Origin: an uncultured Clostridia bacterium
Lineage (GTDB): Bacteria; Bacillota; Clostridia; Christensenellales; Pumilibacteraceae
Assembly: GCA_934277845.1 (NCBI GenBank)
Contig: CAKQVV010000096.1
Span: 1-6,248, forward strand
Length of the DNA: 6,248 nucleotides
Direction: 5' to 3'
Shown: positions 1 through 5,960 of the stretch, piece after piece
How positions within the stretch are numbered: the first letter of the stretch is position 1
Layout: every line of letters starts with the position of its first letter
Notes under the pieces: generated by a model
Told to the model about the DNA's origin: nothing
The model's database searches: none
What the model saw: the letters and a program-made list of their open reading frames with translations, nothing else
Position numbers and translations under genes: made by a program

Positions 1-15
1 GTGCCGGTTACGGGC

Positions 16-1131
16 TCAGTCGTTCCAGCGGGGAAAAGCGACGGACGAGCCGTCGGCGGCGCTTTGGTATAACAACCAGTAGCCTTTGCCCTCGGGATCG
101 GCGTGATCGAGCGGCAAAAACGACGCTTCGCCGAGATACTCGGGCGCGGGCACGTCGAACGAACCGGGTAACGCGTAGCAAACGTAGTCGGGTTTCTCGC
201 CCACAAGTCCCACGTAAAACCGCTTTGCGTCCGAGTAATCCACTCTTACCCATTTCGTTTGCGGCAAAAGTCGTTCCAGCGTTTCGTCGCGTTCGCCGGC
301 GGCAAAAAGTTCGTCTATTTTATCCGCTATCCGCTCGTAGAACGCGACCTTCCTGCCCTTTACCCGCGGTTTGGTATCGGAAATCGGCGCCGCCCCGACG
401 GACTGGGCTTGCGCCGTCCTCGCGCGGCACGCCGACCGAAGCGAACGGACGTAATCCGCCTGAATATCGCTTATCGCCCGTGCAGCCGAAAACGATTCGG
501 TCCTGACGGCTACGCGGCTTGCCCTGAAACTTTCGACATAGTTGCGCCCGAGGTCGAAAATCGAGGTGCCGACAGCGTTTGCCGCAGACGGCTTTCCGCC
601 GGCGTAGGCGATTTTTATGCCGCGTTCGTTGACTTCGGGTTTCGCGGCGTAGTAGTTCACCGACGCGACGGCGTTGTCGGCGTAGCCCTCTCCCGTCGGG
701 AAAATATCGCCGAACACGGTTTCGGTCTTTGTATATTCAAACGGTTTCGCCGTCTGATCAGTCTTGTTCGCATCAATCTCGCTCGTCGCATCGCGTTCTC
801 CTTTTCTCGGCAGTGCCGGCAGGCTTTTCATTCTGGTTTTGACGCGCGTTCCGTAAAGCAAGCCTTTGCCGTCCGCTCCGTACACCGCAAAGTGCGCGTC
901 GTCGACACGGGTTGCGGGATTCAGCCGCACGGTCTTTTCCCGCGCTATTTCGCCACGGATCGGGTAACGCTCGCAGTCGGATCCGGAAAATATCGCCAGT
1001 TCATAACCGCTGCCGTCAAGCCCGTGAGCGTTGAGCGTAGCCGTCAGCCCGCCGTCGGTCTTTACCGTCCTGATCGTGCCGCTCGCTCCGCCCGCTCCCG
1101 CAAGTACTATCAGTCTTTTTTCAAAAAGCAT
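16..1131 (-). CDS. Orphan two-domain protein of unknown function, Clostridia type
   Basis: The 371-residue reading frame starts at an ATG preceded by a strong GGAGG ribosome binding site with a 5-base spacer and ends in TGA, so the gene is complete. I do not know its function. Residues 1-100 look like a beta-rich domain (LIVLAG, SGTIRTVK, ALPxLP linker at 104-108) resembling N-terminal domains of hypothetical clostridial proteins. Residues 110-255 are low-conservation linker, rich in Ala, Ser and charged residues. Residues 263-366 form a compact C-terminal domain with the recognisable pattern FYERIADKIDELF, then KWVRVDY, YVGLVGEKPDYVCYALPG, FLPLD and GYWLLYQ. From memory, this C-terminal pattern recurs at the end of many Clostridia hypothetical proteins. 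There is no signal peptide or membrane segment, so it is probably cytoplasmic. It is transcribed alone from its own promoter as far as this window shows. Coding status is confident; function is unknown. Confidence 0.85.
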   Translation of the reverse strand: MLFEKRLIVLAGAGGASGTIRTVKTDGGLTATLNAHGLDGSGYELAIFSGSDCERYPIRGEIAREKTVRLNPATRVDDAHFAVYGADGKGLLYGTRVKTRMKSLPALPRKGERDATSEIDANKTDQTAKPFEYTKTETVFGDIFPTGEGYADNAVASVNYYAAKPEVNERGIKIAYAGGKPSAANAVGTSIFDLGRNYVESFRASRVAVRTESFSAARAISDIQADYVRSLRSACRARTAQAQSVGAAPISDTKPRVKGRKVAFYERIADKIDELFAAGERDETLERLLPQTKWVRVDYSDAKRFYVGLVGEKPDYVCYALPGSFDVPAPEYLGEASFLPLDHADPEGKGYWLLYQSAADGSSVAFPRWND

Positions 1132-1178
1132 ACTCGCCTCCGAAACGCTTTTGCCGCGGTCGCCCGCGTTCCTTTATT

Positions 1179-1208
1179 TATATGCGCGCTTGCGACGATA
1201 ATTGACAA
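1179..1208 (-). promoter_or_regulatory. Putative sigma-A promoter for the orphan gene
   Basis: On the minus strand a TTGTCA -35 box (1203-1208) is followed after 18 bases by CATATA (1179-1184), with an AT-rich stretch TATAAATAAA continuing downstream. The next gene starts at 1131, leaving a leader of roughly 40 bases with a good ribosome binding site. The promoter sits directly after the terminator of the upstream gene, which supports a separate transcription unit. A shifted -10 box (TATAAA, 1177-1182) with a 20-base spacer is an alternative reading. Confidence 0.5.
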
Positions 1209-1209
1209 G

Positions 1210-1242
1210 AAAAAACCGCATCGGGTTGTTTGCCGATACGGT
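1210..1242 (-). terminator. Intrinsic terminator after the CvpA-family gene
   Basis: Read on the minus strand, ACCGTATCGG and CCGATGCGGT form a 10-base-pair stem with a single G-U wobble and an 8-base loop, followed directly by a T run (1214 down to 1210). On the plus strand the same stem has an A-C mismatch and no immediate T run, so it acts for the minus strand. It lies about 90 bases beyond the first stop codon of the CvpA-family gene and 45 bases beyond the next in-frame stop. Confidence 0.8.
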
Positions 1243-1286
1243 CTTCGATTTTATTTACATGATTATTCGGAACAATACGACGAGAA

Positions 1287-1331
1287 CTATTTGCCGACGT
1301 TTTCGATAATGTTCTTAACGTCTGTTTTCTT
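1287..1331 (-). other. In-frame 14-codon extension beyond the amber stop of the CvpA-family gene
   Basis: After the TAG at 1332-1334 the same frame continues for 14 sense codons (KKTDVKNIIENVGK) and ends in a second TAG at 1287-1289. The peptide is amphipathic and protein-like, with normal codons, and the terminator comes only after the second stop. This could be a readthrough extension, the remains of a longer C-terminus cut by a recent nonsense mutation, a sequencing error, or chance. Nothing in the window proves translation. Confidence 0.3.
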
Positions 1332-2795
1332 CTAGACCGTCGCGCCGCCTGAGGACGTACCGGACGCGTTGATAATTTCGTCTACCGCGGCTTTCGCGTT
1401 GTCTAATGCGGTTTGCACGGCACCTTCGCTCGCAGCGCCGTTTATTTCCTCTTTACCGCTCGTGCGCACAGCCTCTATTCTCGCGACTGTTTCAGTGTCA
1501 TACTCGCCGCTTTTCAGCGCGTTGTCGACGTACTCGTCGAGCGCGGTCAGACTTTCGGCCTTTTTGGCGGCAAGCGCGTTCTCCTGATTGACGGTAAGTA
1601 CCGCGCTTATTCTCGCGGCATAATCGTTATAAATCGCCTCTACCCGCTCTTTGGTCGGGGCTTTGTCAATCGCCATATAGCCTTCGGAATGCAGCGTTTT
1701 GATCTTATTGAAATTCGCTTCCGAGTACGCACTCTCGCTCGACCAGTCGCTCTTTTCGCCGATTTTCTCGACTTTAAGCGCGTCGAGCGCAGCCTTTTTC
1801 TCGGCTTTTGCGGCGTCGCGTTCTTCTTCCTGCTGTTTGGTGAGAACGGCGTCGATATTCGCTTTTGCGGCTTCGAGCGCGCTGTTCACCCCTTCGCGGT
1901 TCTCGGCGGCGTTGATTGCGGCTTTACCGTTGGTCACGCAGGCATTAAGATTTTCCGTGCCGGTTTCGCTGTATTCCGCGGCCTGAGTTTTCGCGGTTTT
2001 GTACGCTTCGAGATCGGCAATCGCGTCGGTTCTAATCTGATCGAGAGTTACTTTTTCTACGCCTGCGGACGCGAGCAGTTGCTCGATTTTTTCGGTATTT
2101 TCGGTGCCGCCGTAGGTCAGCACGTCATAGGCTTTGTAGGTGTATTCACACGCGAACTTGCCGATTACGCCGCTGCCCGCGGTTTCGGCATAGCCGCTCG
2201 CAAACCCGAACGGAAACACGACGGTGGATACGATGAGCGCGACCATGACTACCGCCGCGCCGCGAACCGCGCCGAACAGAAAGCCCACGAAACGGCTCCA
2301 GGCGCGGACTTCGCCGCGAAGGATCTTTTTGAGAATCCAGGCAATGAGCGCGACCACGAGGCGTACCACGACATAGACGACCAGACAAAGCGCGACGGAC
2401 AATGTGTTGATCGAGAGGTTGAGCGCGATAAACTGCGCGTAAGTTATGTTATAAGCGTCGGGACCGCCGAGCGCGGTAAAGCGCGCGATCATGGGGTTGA
2501 TAAACATACCCATTGCGCCTTCGAGTTTTGTTGCGGCGGTGGCGTTAAGCACTTCTTCGCCGAGCGAATTGTAGTACAGCGTGTACAGCGAAATCTTACC
2601 GCTGCCGGTGGCGAGGTTGCGCACAAACCCGACGCCGAGCAGCCGGTTCAGGGCGTAGGACGCGATAAACCAGGTTGCGGCGATCGCAAGCGCAAAGCAA
2701 AACAACTTGATGAAGGTTTTGCCGAAACCTTTCCACAATCCGATAAGCGCGAACAACGCGATTACGGCGATGATGGCAATGTCTACGTAATTCAT
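1332..2795 (-). CDS. CvpA-family membrane protein with a long helical-repeat C-terminal tail
   Basis: The protein has 487 residues. The ATG at 2795 is chosen because AAGGAG lies 10 bases upstream and the protein then opens with the typical CvpA start MNYVDIAII; an in-frame ATG 20 codons upstream lacks support. Residues 1-200 are the CvpA domain: membrane segments at about 5-20, 29-50, 130-155 and 170-196, a positively charged GLWKGFGK loop after the first, and RFVGFLFGAVRGA entering the fourth. CvpA proteins are named for colicin V production and are linked in various bacteria to envelope function. CvpA proteins usually end near 160-200 residues. This one continues with a soluble tail of about 290 residues made mostly of three helical repeats. 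Positive charges place the loops after segments 1 and 3 in the cytoplasm, so the tail is inferred to be extracytoplasmic. The stop is TAG, followed by an unusual in-frame extension. The CvpA assignment is good; the role of the tail is unknown. Confidence 0.85.
   Translation of the reverse strand: MNYVDIAIIAVIALFALIGLWKGFGKTFIKLFCFALAIAATWFIASYALNRLLGVGFVRNLATGSGKISLYTLYYNSLGEEVLNATAATKLEGAMGMFINPMIARFTALGGPDAYNITYAQFIALNLSINTLSVALCLVVYVVVRLVVALIAWILKKILRGEVRAWSRFVGFLFGAVRGAAVVMVALIVSTVVFPFGFASGYAETAGSGVIGKFACEYTYKAYDVLTYGGTENTEKIEQLLASAGVEKVTLDQIRTDAIADLEAYKTAKTQAAEYSETGTENLNACVTNGKAAINAAENREGVNSALEAAKANIDAVLTKQQEEERDAAKAEKKAALDALKVEKIGEKSDWSSESAYSEANFNKIKTLHSEGYMAIDKAPTKERVEAIYNDYAARISAVLTVNQENALAAKKAESLTALDEYVDNALKSGEYDTETVARIEAVRTSGKEEINGAASEGAVQTALDNAKAAVDEIINASGTSSGGATV
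1362..2030 (-). repeat. Three degenerate helical repeats in the tail of the CvpA-family protein
   Basis: Residues about 256-325, 326-407 and 408-478 share one pattern: an Ala/Lys-rich helix (DLEAYKTAK, KKAALDALK, SLTALDEYV), a Tyr/Ser-rich region, then xxxGKAAINAA, SEGYMAIDKA or SGKEEINGAA, and a closing helix ending AKANIDAVLT, YAARISAVLT or AKAAVDEIIN. Each unit looks like a three-helix bundle of 70-80 residues, resembling FIVAR/DUF1542-type repeats of Gram-positive surface proteins. The repeats are clear at protein level but diverged at DNA level, so they are old. The family label is an inference from pattern alone. Confidence 0.6.
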
Positions 2796-2805
2796 AACCT
2801 GAATT

Positions 2806-2811
2806 CTCCTT
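2806..2811 (-). promoter_or_regulatory. Ribosome binding site that fixes the CvpA start
   Basis: AAGGAG on the minus strand lies 10 bases before the ATG at 2795. It lies inside the longer version of the reading frame, so it argues against the upstream ATG at 2855, which would overlap the divergent yyaC start region and add a basic, non-CvpA-like leader. Confidence 0.75.
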
Positions 2812-2864
2812 GATTTAAGTATTCGCCCGCGGTTAAAACGCCGCAAAGCGGTCAATAATCGTTG

Positions 2865-3473
2865 ATGATGAAAGATACCGCGTTACAAAGAAGCATTGAC
2901 GAATTTCTCGGAAACGATACTCTGCCGCCCGTCGTTCTTTGCATAGGCACCGATCGGATAATCGGCGACGCTCTCGGTCCGATCGTCGGCGAAATGCTGG
3001 TGCGCCGCTTTAACCTGCCCGCGTTCGTTTACGGCACGCTGTCACTTCCCGTGACCGCGCTTACTCTGCCTGCCGTCGTCGACTTTATCAAAAGCCGTCA
3101 CGAAGGTCAAAAGGTGATCGCCGTCGATTCCAGTCTGGGAAAGCCGTCGGACGTGGGACTCGTGCGAGCCGCTCCCGGCGGGATAAAGCCGGGACTCGCA
3201 ACCGGGAAAGACCTGCCCGAAGCGGGAGATTTCTCCGTGACCGCAACCGTTGCGGTACTGGGCGAGAAAGACGCGCTTTCGTCCGTGCGGCTGGGTTTCG
3301 TGACCGCGCTCGCCGCCGATGTCGCGTCCGCAATCGCAGCCGGCGTTTCAAAACGGTTCGGCAAGTTTGTTAAACCGACGGCAAGTAGCGGCGGCACCGT
3401 AGAAACCGTAGCGGTTCCGAGCGGCGCGCCGCACTACCCTTTATCCGTAAATAATGATAAAACTATTTATTAA
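2865..3473 (+). CDS. yyaC: Putative sporulation protein YyaC
   Basis: The predicted 202-residue protein matches the YyaC family (DUF1256), which has a fold related to hydrogenase-maturation (HybD) and GPR spore proteases and is found in spore-forming Bacillota. The hallmark is visible near the N-terminus: IGTDRIIGDALGP at about residues 27-39, with the conserved Asp and Gly of the family. Further landmarks are AVDSSLG (about 86-92), PGGIKPG (104-110) and KDLPEAGDFSVT (115-126), each in the expected order. The length is normal for the family. The precise biochemical role of YyaC is not established; it is presumed to act in the developing spore. Start choice is uncertain: TTG 2862, ATG 2865 and ATG 2868 are consecutive in frame, an in-frame TAA lies at 2856-2858, and no strong ribosome binding site is visible. 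The gene is divergent from the CvpA-family gene and converges on the HAD gene, so it stands alone. Confidence 0.88.
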   Translation: MMKDTALQRSIDEFLGNDTLPPVVLCIGTDRIIGDALGPIVGEMLVRRFNLPAFVYGTLSLPVTALTLPAVVDFIKSRHEGQKVIAVDSSLGKPSDVGLVRAAPGGIKPGLATGKDLPEAGDFSVTATVAVLGEKDALSSVRLGFVTALAADVASAIAAGVSKRFGKFVKPTASSGGTVETVAVPSGAPHYPLSVNNDKTIY

Positions 3474-3646
3474 ATAACCGATTAGACTAACATTAAAATC
3501 AGATTAAAATTTTTGCGTGCGGAAAATCAACCGGATTTTTCCGTTTCCGGACGGGCGATTTTATCAGAAACCCGTTCGTAATTCCGAGCGGATTTCGTTG
3601 TTTTTAATATGGCACGGGCGCAAAGCGTGCGGTCGGTTTTCCCGGT
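3474..3646. other. Convergent intergenic spacer, AT-rich, with a weak hairpin
   Basis: This 173-base gap lies between the ends of yyaC and the HAD gene. It holds a possible hairpin CGGAAAA (3520-3526) / TTTTCCG (3537-3543) with a 10-base loop, followed on the plus strand by only three T before GC-rich sequence. It might act as a weak bidirectional terminator. A second small inverted repeat, GCACG/CGTGC near 3612-3630, has no T run. I see no gene here. Confidence 0.35.
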
Positions 3647-4423
3647 TTACTTGTCCCAGTCGGCGATGGAGTCCAGCACAACGTCGAGATTCATGCCGGA
3701 TCTACGGTAATCGTCGGGCGTGGTTTCGCCGCTGAGCACCAGCACGGACACGAAACCGTTGTTGACCGCAAACTGCATATCGGTGCAAAGGCGGTCGCCC
3801 ACCATTGCGATTTCGCAGGGTTGCAGCCCGAGCAGTCTTTCCACAGACTCGCCGATCGGGCGGTTGGGCTTGCCGCAAACGAGCAAGGGACTGATGCCCG
3901 TCGATTTTTCGATGAGCGCGATAAACGATCCGACGTCGGGTTTCATTCCGCCTTCTTTCGGGCAGTTTATATCCGCGTGAGTGGTTATGTACGGCACGCC
4001 GCGGCGGATATGATCGCACAACTTTTCCAGCCTGTGATAATCGAAAGTCGTGTCGAAACCGACTACCGCGAGATCGGGGTTTTCCTCTTCGAGAATTATG
4101 CATCCCTTTTCAAACTCGTCGCGAAGATTGTCGTTGCCGAAAAGGAAGATTTTTTTGCCGGCATAGTGGCTATTAAGGTACTCGACGGTCGCGTTGCCGG
4201 AAGTGAAAATATCGTCGATCGTGACGGCAAATCCCATTTTTGATAACTTTTTCTCATAGTCCGTGCGAGATGCCGAACTGTTGTTAGTGAGAAACATCGC
4301 GCGTGAAAACGCGTTCATGCGGTTTACGGCGTCGATCGCTCCGTCGATAAGTCGATTGCCGAGATACACCGTGCCGTCCATGTCGAGCAAAAAGCACTTG
4401 ACGCGTTTCAATTTTTCGTTCAT
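3647..4423 (-). CDS. HAD-IIA (NagD/AraL-like) phosphatase
   Basis: This complete 258-residue protein is a haloacid dehalogenase superfamily phosphatase of subfamily IIA, the normal length for NagD/AraL/phosphoglycolate-phosphatase relatives. All four catalytic motifs are visible: motif I DMDGT with nucleophile Asp14 and acid/base Asp16; motif II TNNSS (46-50); motif III Lys185 in CGKPNRP; motif IV GDRLCTD with Asp210 and Asp215. The THADINCPKEGGMKPDVGSF segment (148-167) belongs to the C2-type cap and shapes substrate choice. It should be a cytoplasmic, magnesium-dependent phosphatase of small sugar, glycerol or cofactor phosphates; the exact substrate cannot be read from sequence. The start has an AAAGGA site 9 bases upstream. 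It lies 31 bases after the AraM-like gene with no promoter between, so the two are probably co-transcribed. Intact active-site residues suggest it is functional. Confidence 0.92.
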   Translation of the reverse strand: MNEKLKRVKCFLLDMDGTVYLGNRLIDGAIDAVNRMNAFSRAMFLTNNSSASRTDYEKKLSKMGFAVTIDDIFTSGNATVEYLNSHYAGKKIFLFGNDNLRDEFEKGCIILEEENPDLAVVGFDTTFDYHRLEKLCDHIRRGVPYITTHADINCPKEGGMKPDVGSFIALIEKSTGISPLLVCGKPNRPIGESVERLLGLQPCEIAMVGDRLCTDMQFAVNNGFVSVLVLSGETTPDDYRRSGMNLDVVLDSIADWDK

Positions 4424-4454
4424 TTCATACTATCCTTTGTTTTTTCTATGGGGA

Positions 4455-5741
4455 CTATGCCGGAATTTTCGCCGCGTCGCAAGCGATCTTTTCGAGATAC
4501 CCTGCCTGCTTCATGATTTTCATCACGACGTTGCCGCCGCGCATCTCCGACGCAAGCGCGAAACAAATCCGCATTTCGTCCGCCGTCAAGTAATTATTAT
4601 AAGAATATCCCTTGTCTTTGTAAAGTCTTTTCATACGCTTTGTCGCAAAAACGAGCGTTTTTTCTATAATCACGCACCGCGCAAGCAAATCGGAACGGTA
4701 TTCTCCGAGGACGTAGATTTTGCGCCGAAGGTCGTCGAAATCGGCTTGCGGCATCATTCGGCGCGCCGCCGCAAACGGGTTTGCGCCCAGTTTTTTCGCG
4801 AGAAGTTCCAGCCTTAAATTGTCGTCGGGCGCATTGACCGGCAACGCCGGGATCAGCGATAGAAACGCCGCATAACTGCGGATAATCGGCAATGCAAGCA
4901 ACATTTCGTTCTCGCCGCGAAGTTTTGCTTTCTCTCCGTGTCGGCGTTTCAGCGTTTCCAGTACTTCCGCGGTCCTCGCCGCACCGCCGCCCGAAAGCCG
5001 CTGATCGCTGCCGCACGCCGCGGAAAGCGACGCCGTCGCTTCGCCGATTTTTGCCGAAGTAATCTTGTCCGACGAAATCAGTTTTTGTACGACTTTTGCG
5101 GCGAACCCGAACTCGTCGATCCCGTCGTCGCCGCGAAGAAGCCGTCCGGCATAGAGATCGAACGCCGTCGTCAGCCGCGCGCACGCCGCGCCGAAACCTG
5201 CCGCCGCGAGTTCGTCGGATTCCGGATACAGCGAAAAGTCGAACACCGTCAGCGACGGCTTGACCGCGCGATACTTGTCCGTTCCGTCCGCGCCCGTCAG
5301 ACAGGACACAAACGTGTGGTAATTTATATCTGCCGGCGACAGCGCGACGACGCACAGCGGCAAACGGAAACGCGCCGCAACGAATTTGCCGACGTCGGCG
5401 ATTTCTCCGTCGCCCGCCGCAATAACCAGTTTTACGTCCTCTTCCGCTTTGATTTCGCGGGCAAAATCTTTAAGTCCCGCACCGCGGTTTTCTTTTTCCG
5501 GCGCGACAGCCGCGGAAATTCGATATCTGTGCCCCGCGACCTGCCGTACGGCATCCTCCGACTTTCCGTCGCGCGCGATAAACAATACTTTGCTTCCTTC
5601 GGGCGCGATTCGTCCCAACGAAGCCGGCAGATCCTTCAACACGCCCGTTCCGACAAGATCGGGCAAAGCCGCGGAACTTTTTTCTCTCTCGTCGTCATTA
5701 TCGGAAACGACAAACGCGTTTTTACATTCCTTTTCCTTCAT
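4455..5741 (-). CDS. Diverged glycerol-1-phosphate dehydrogenase (AraM-like) family protein
   Basis: The 428-residue protein starts at an ATG with GGAGG five bases upstream and ends in TAG. Its order of motifs matches the iron-containing alcohol dehydrogenase/dehydroquinate synthase-like fold, closest in my reading to AraM/EgsA glycerol-1-phosphate dehydrogenases: LVGTGVLKDLPASL (29-42), a strand KVLFIARDGK (51-60), nucleotide-binding AAGDGEIADVGKF (108-120, family GxGxxxDxxK), LPLCVVALSPADINYHTF (127-144, where the family has TAPSMDGYAS), and AGFGAACARL (181-190, family AGFGDxxaK). The C-terminal end GGNVVMKIMKQAGYLEKI fits the family tail. Asp138 may be the retained metal ligand. The region expected to hold the metal-binding histidines (about 245-285, SGGGAARTAEVLE and LRGENEMLLA) has none at the expected places; only His268 is nearby. 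Enzymatic activity is therefore doubtful. It is the first gene of a unit with the HAD phosphatase. The fold assignment is moderately confident; substrate and activity are not known. Confidence 0.75.
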   Translation of the reverse strand: MKEKECKNAFVVSDNDDEREKSSAALPDLVGTGVLKDLPASLGRIAPEGSKVLFIARDGKSEDAVRQVAGHRYRISAAVAPEKENRGAGLKDFAREIKAEEDVKLVIAAGDGEIADVGKFVAARFRLPLCVVALSPADINYHTFVSCLTGADGTDKYRAVKPSLTVFDFSLYPESDELAAAGFGAACARLTTAFDLYAGRLLRGDDGIDEFGFAAKVVQKLISSDKITSAKIGEATASLSAACGSDQRLSGGGAARTAEVLETLKRRHGEKAKLRGENEMLLALPIIRSYAAFLSLIPALPVNAPDDNLRLELLAKKLGANPFAAARRMMPQADFDDLRRKIYVLGEYRSDLLARCVIIEKTLVFATKRMKRLYKDKGYSYNNYLTADEMRICFALASEMRGGNVVMKIMKQAGYLEKIACDAAKIPA

Positions 5742-5773
5742 TTCTTCCTCCGACCGATAATTTTCGTGACTTC

Positions 5774-5803
5774 ATTATACCGTCGATCCGGACGCAAAAT
5801 CAG
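5774..5803 (-). promoter_or_regulatory. Sigma-A-like promoter for the AraM-like/HAD unit
   Basis: A perfect TATAAT -10 box on the minus strand (5774-5779) lies 32 bases before the start codon of the AraM-like gene. The best -35 candidate is CTGATT (5798-5803) with an 18-base spacer, which is weak. The leader of about 25 bases contains only the ribosome binding site, so no riboswitch or attenuator fits. The weak -35 could point to an activator, but none is identifiable. Confidence 0.6.
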
Positions 5804-5904
5804 GCGCAATTGCCGTTCTTCCCGCGAATTTTGTCGAAAACGGTTAAGATAACGGTTTTTAGGCCGCGATCGCGCTGCTATGAAAACTCTCTTTCTCAGA
5901 GCGC

Positions 5905-5936
5905 GAAAAAAGCGCACGGGTAAATTCGTGCGCTTT
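5905..5936 (-). terminator. Strong intrinsic terminator after the isomerase-like gene
   Basis: On the minus strand AAAGCGCACG and CGTGCGCTTT form a 10-base-pair GC-rich stem around an 8-base loop, running into a T run that reaches about position 5906. It begins about 25 bases after the TGA of the gene at the right edge. The plus-strand orientation has only TTT followed by CGC, so it serves the minus strand and insulates the downstream AraM-like unit. Confidence 0.85.
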
Positions 5937-5960
5937 CGCTGTTTGTCATTTATTATTCGA

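Noticed and set aside
259..1335. Plus-strand open frame of 358 codons opposite the orphan gene
   Set aside because: It runs antisense to a gene with a clear start, promoter and conserved-looking C-terminal domain; its own product is Arg-rich and without motifs.
1413..2813. Long plus-strand open frame of 466 codons opposite the CvpA-family gene
   Set aside because: It mirrors the CvpA-family gene, has no ribosome binding site, and its translation is rich in Arg, Phe and Cys with no recognisable domain. It is a by-product of GC-biased codon use on the real strand.
2796..2855. Longer CvpA N-terminus starting at the upstream ATG
   Set aside because: The extra 20 residues are basic and unlike CvpA starts, and the AAGGAG site lies inside them, ten bases before the internal ATG at 2795.
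2850..2860. CAATAAT just before yyaC as a sporulation sigma factor -10 box
   Set aside because: It is only a few bases from the start codons, leaving no room for a leader, and no matching -35 element is at the right distance.
3517..3735. Possible 72-residue plus-strand protein in the yyaC/HAD gap
   Set aside because: No good ribosome binding site, composition dominated by Arg and Phe, and the second half is antisense to the HAD gene.
4938..5852. Plus-strand open frame of 304 codons opposite the AraM-like gene
   Set aside because: The product is extremely Arg-rich and non-globular, it reads across the promoter of the AraM-like gene, and no start signal is visible.
5804..5904. Possible small RNA or regulatory element with a CGGTT direct repeat (near 5840-5857)
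   Set aside because: The repeat is only five to six bases, there is no stable fold apart from the adjoining terminator, and no promoter was found to drive a separate transcript.
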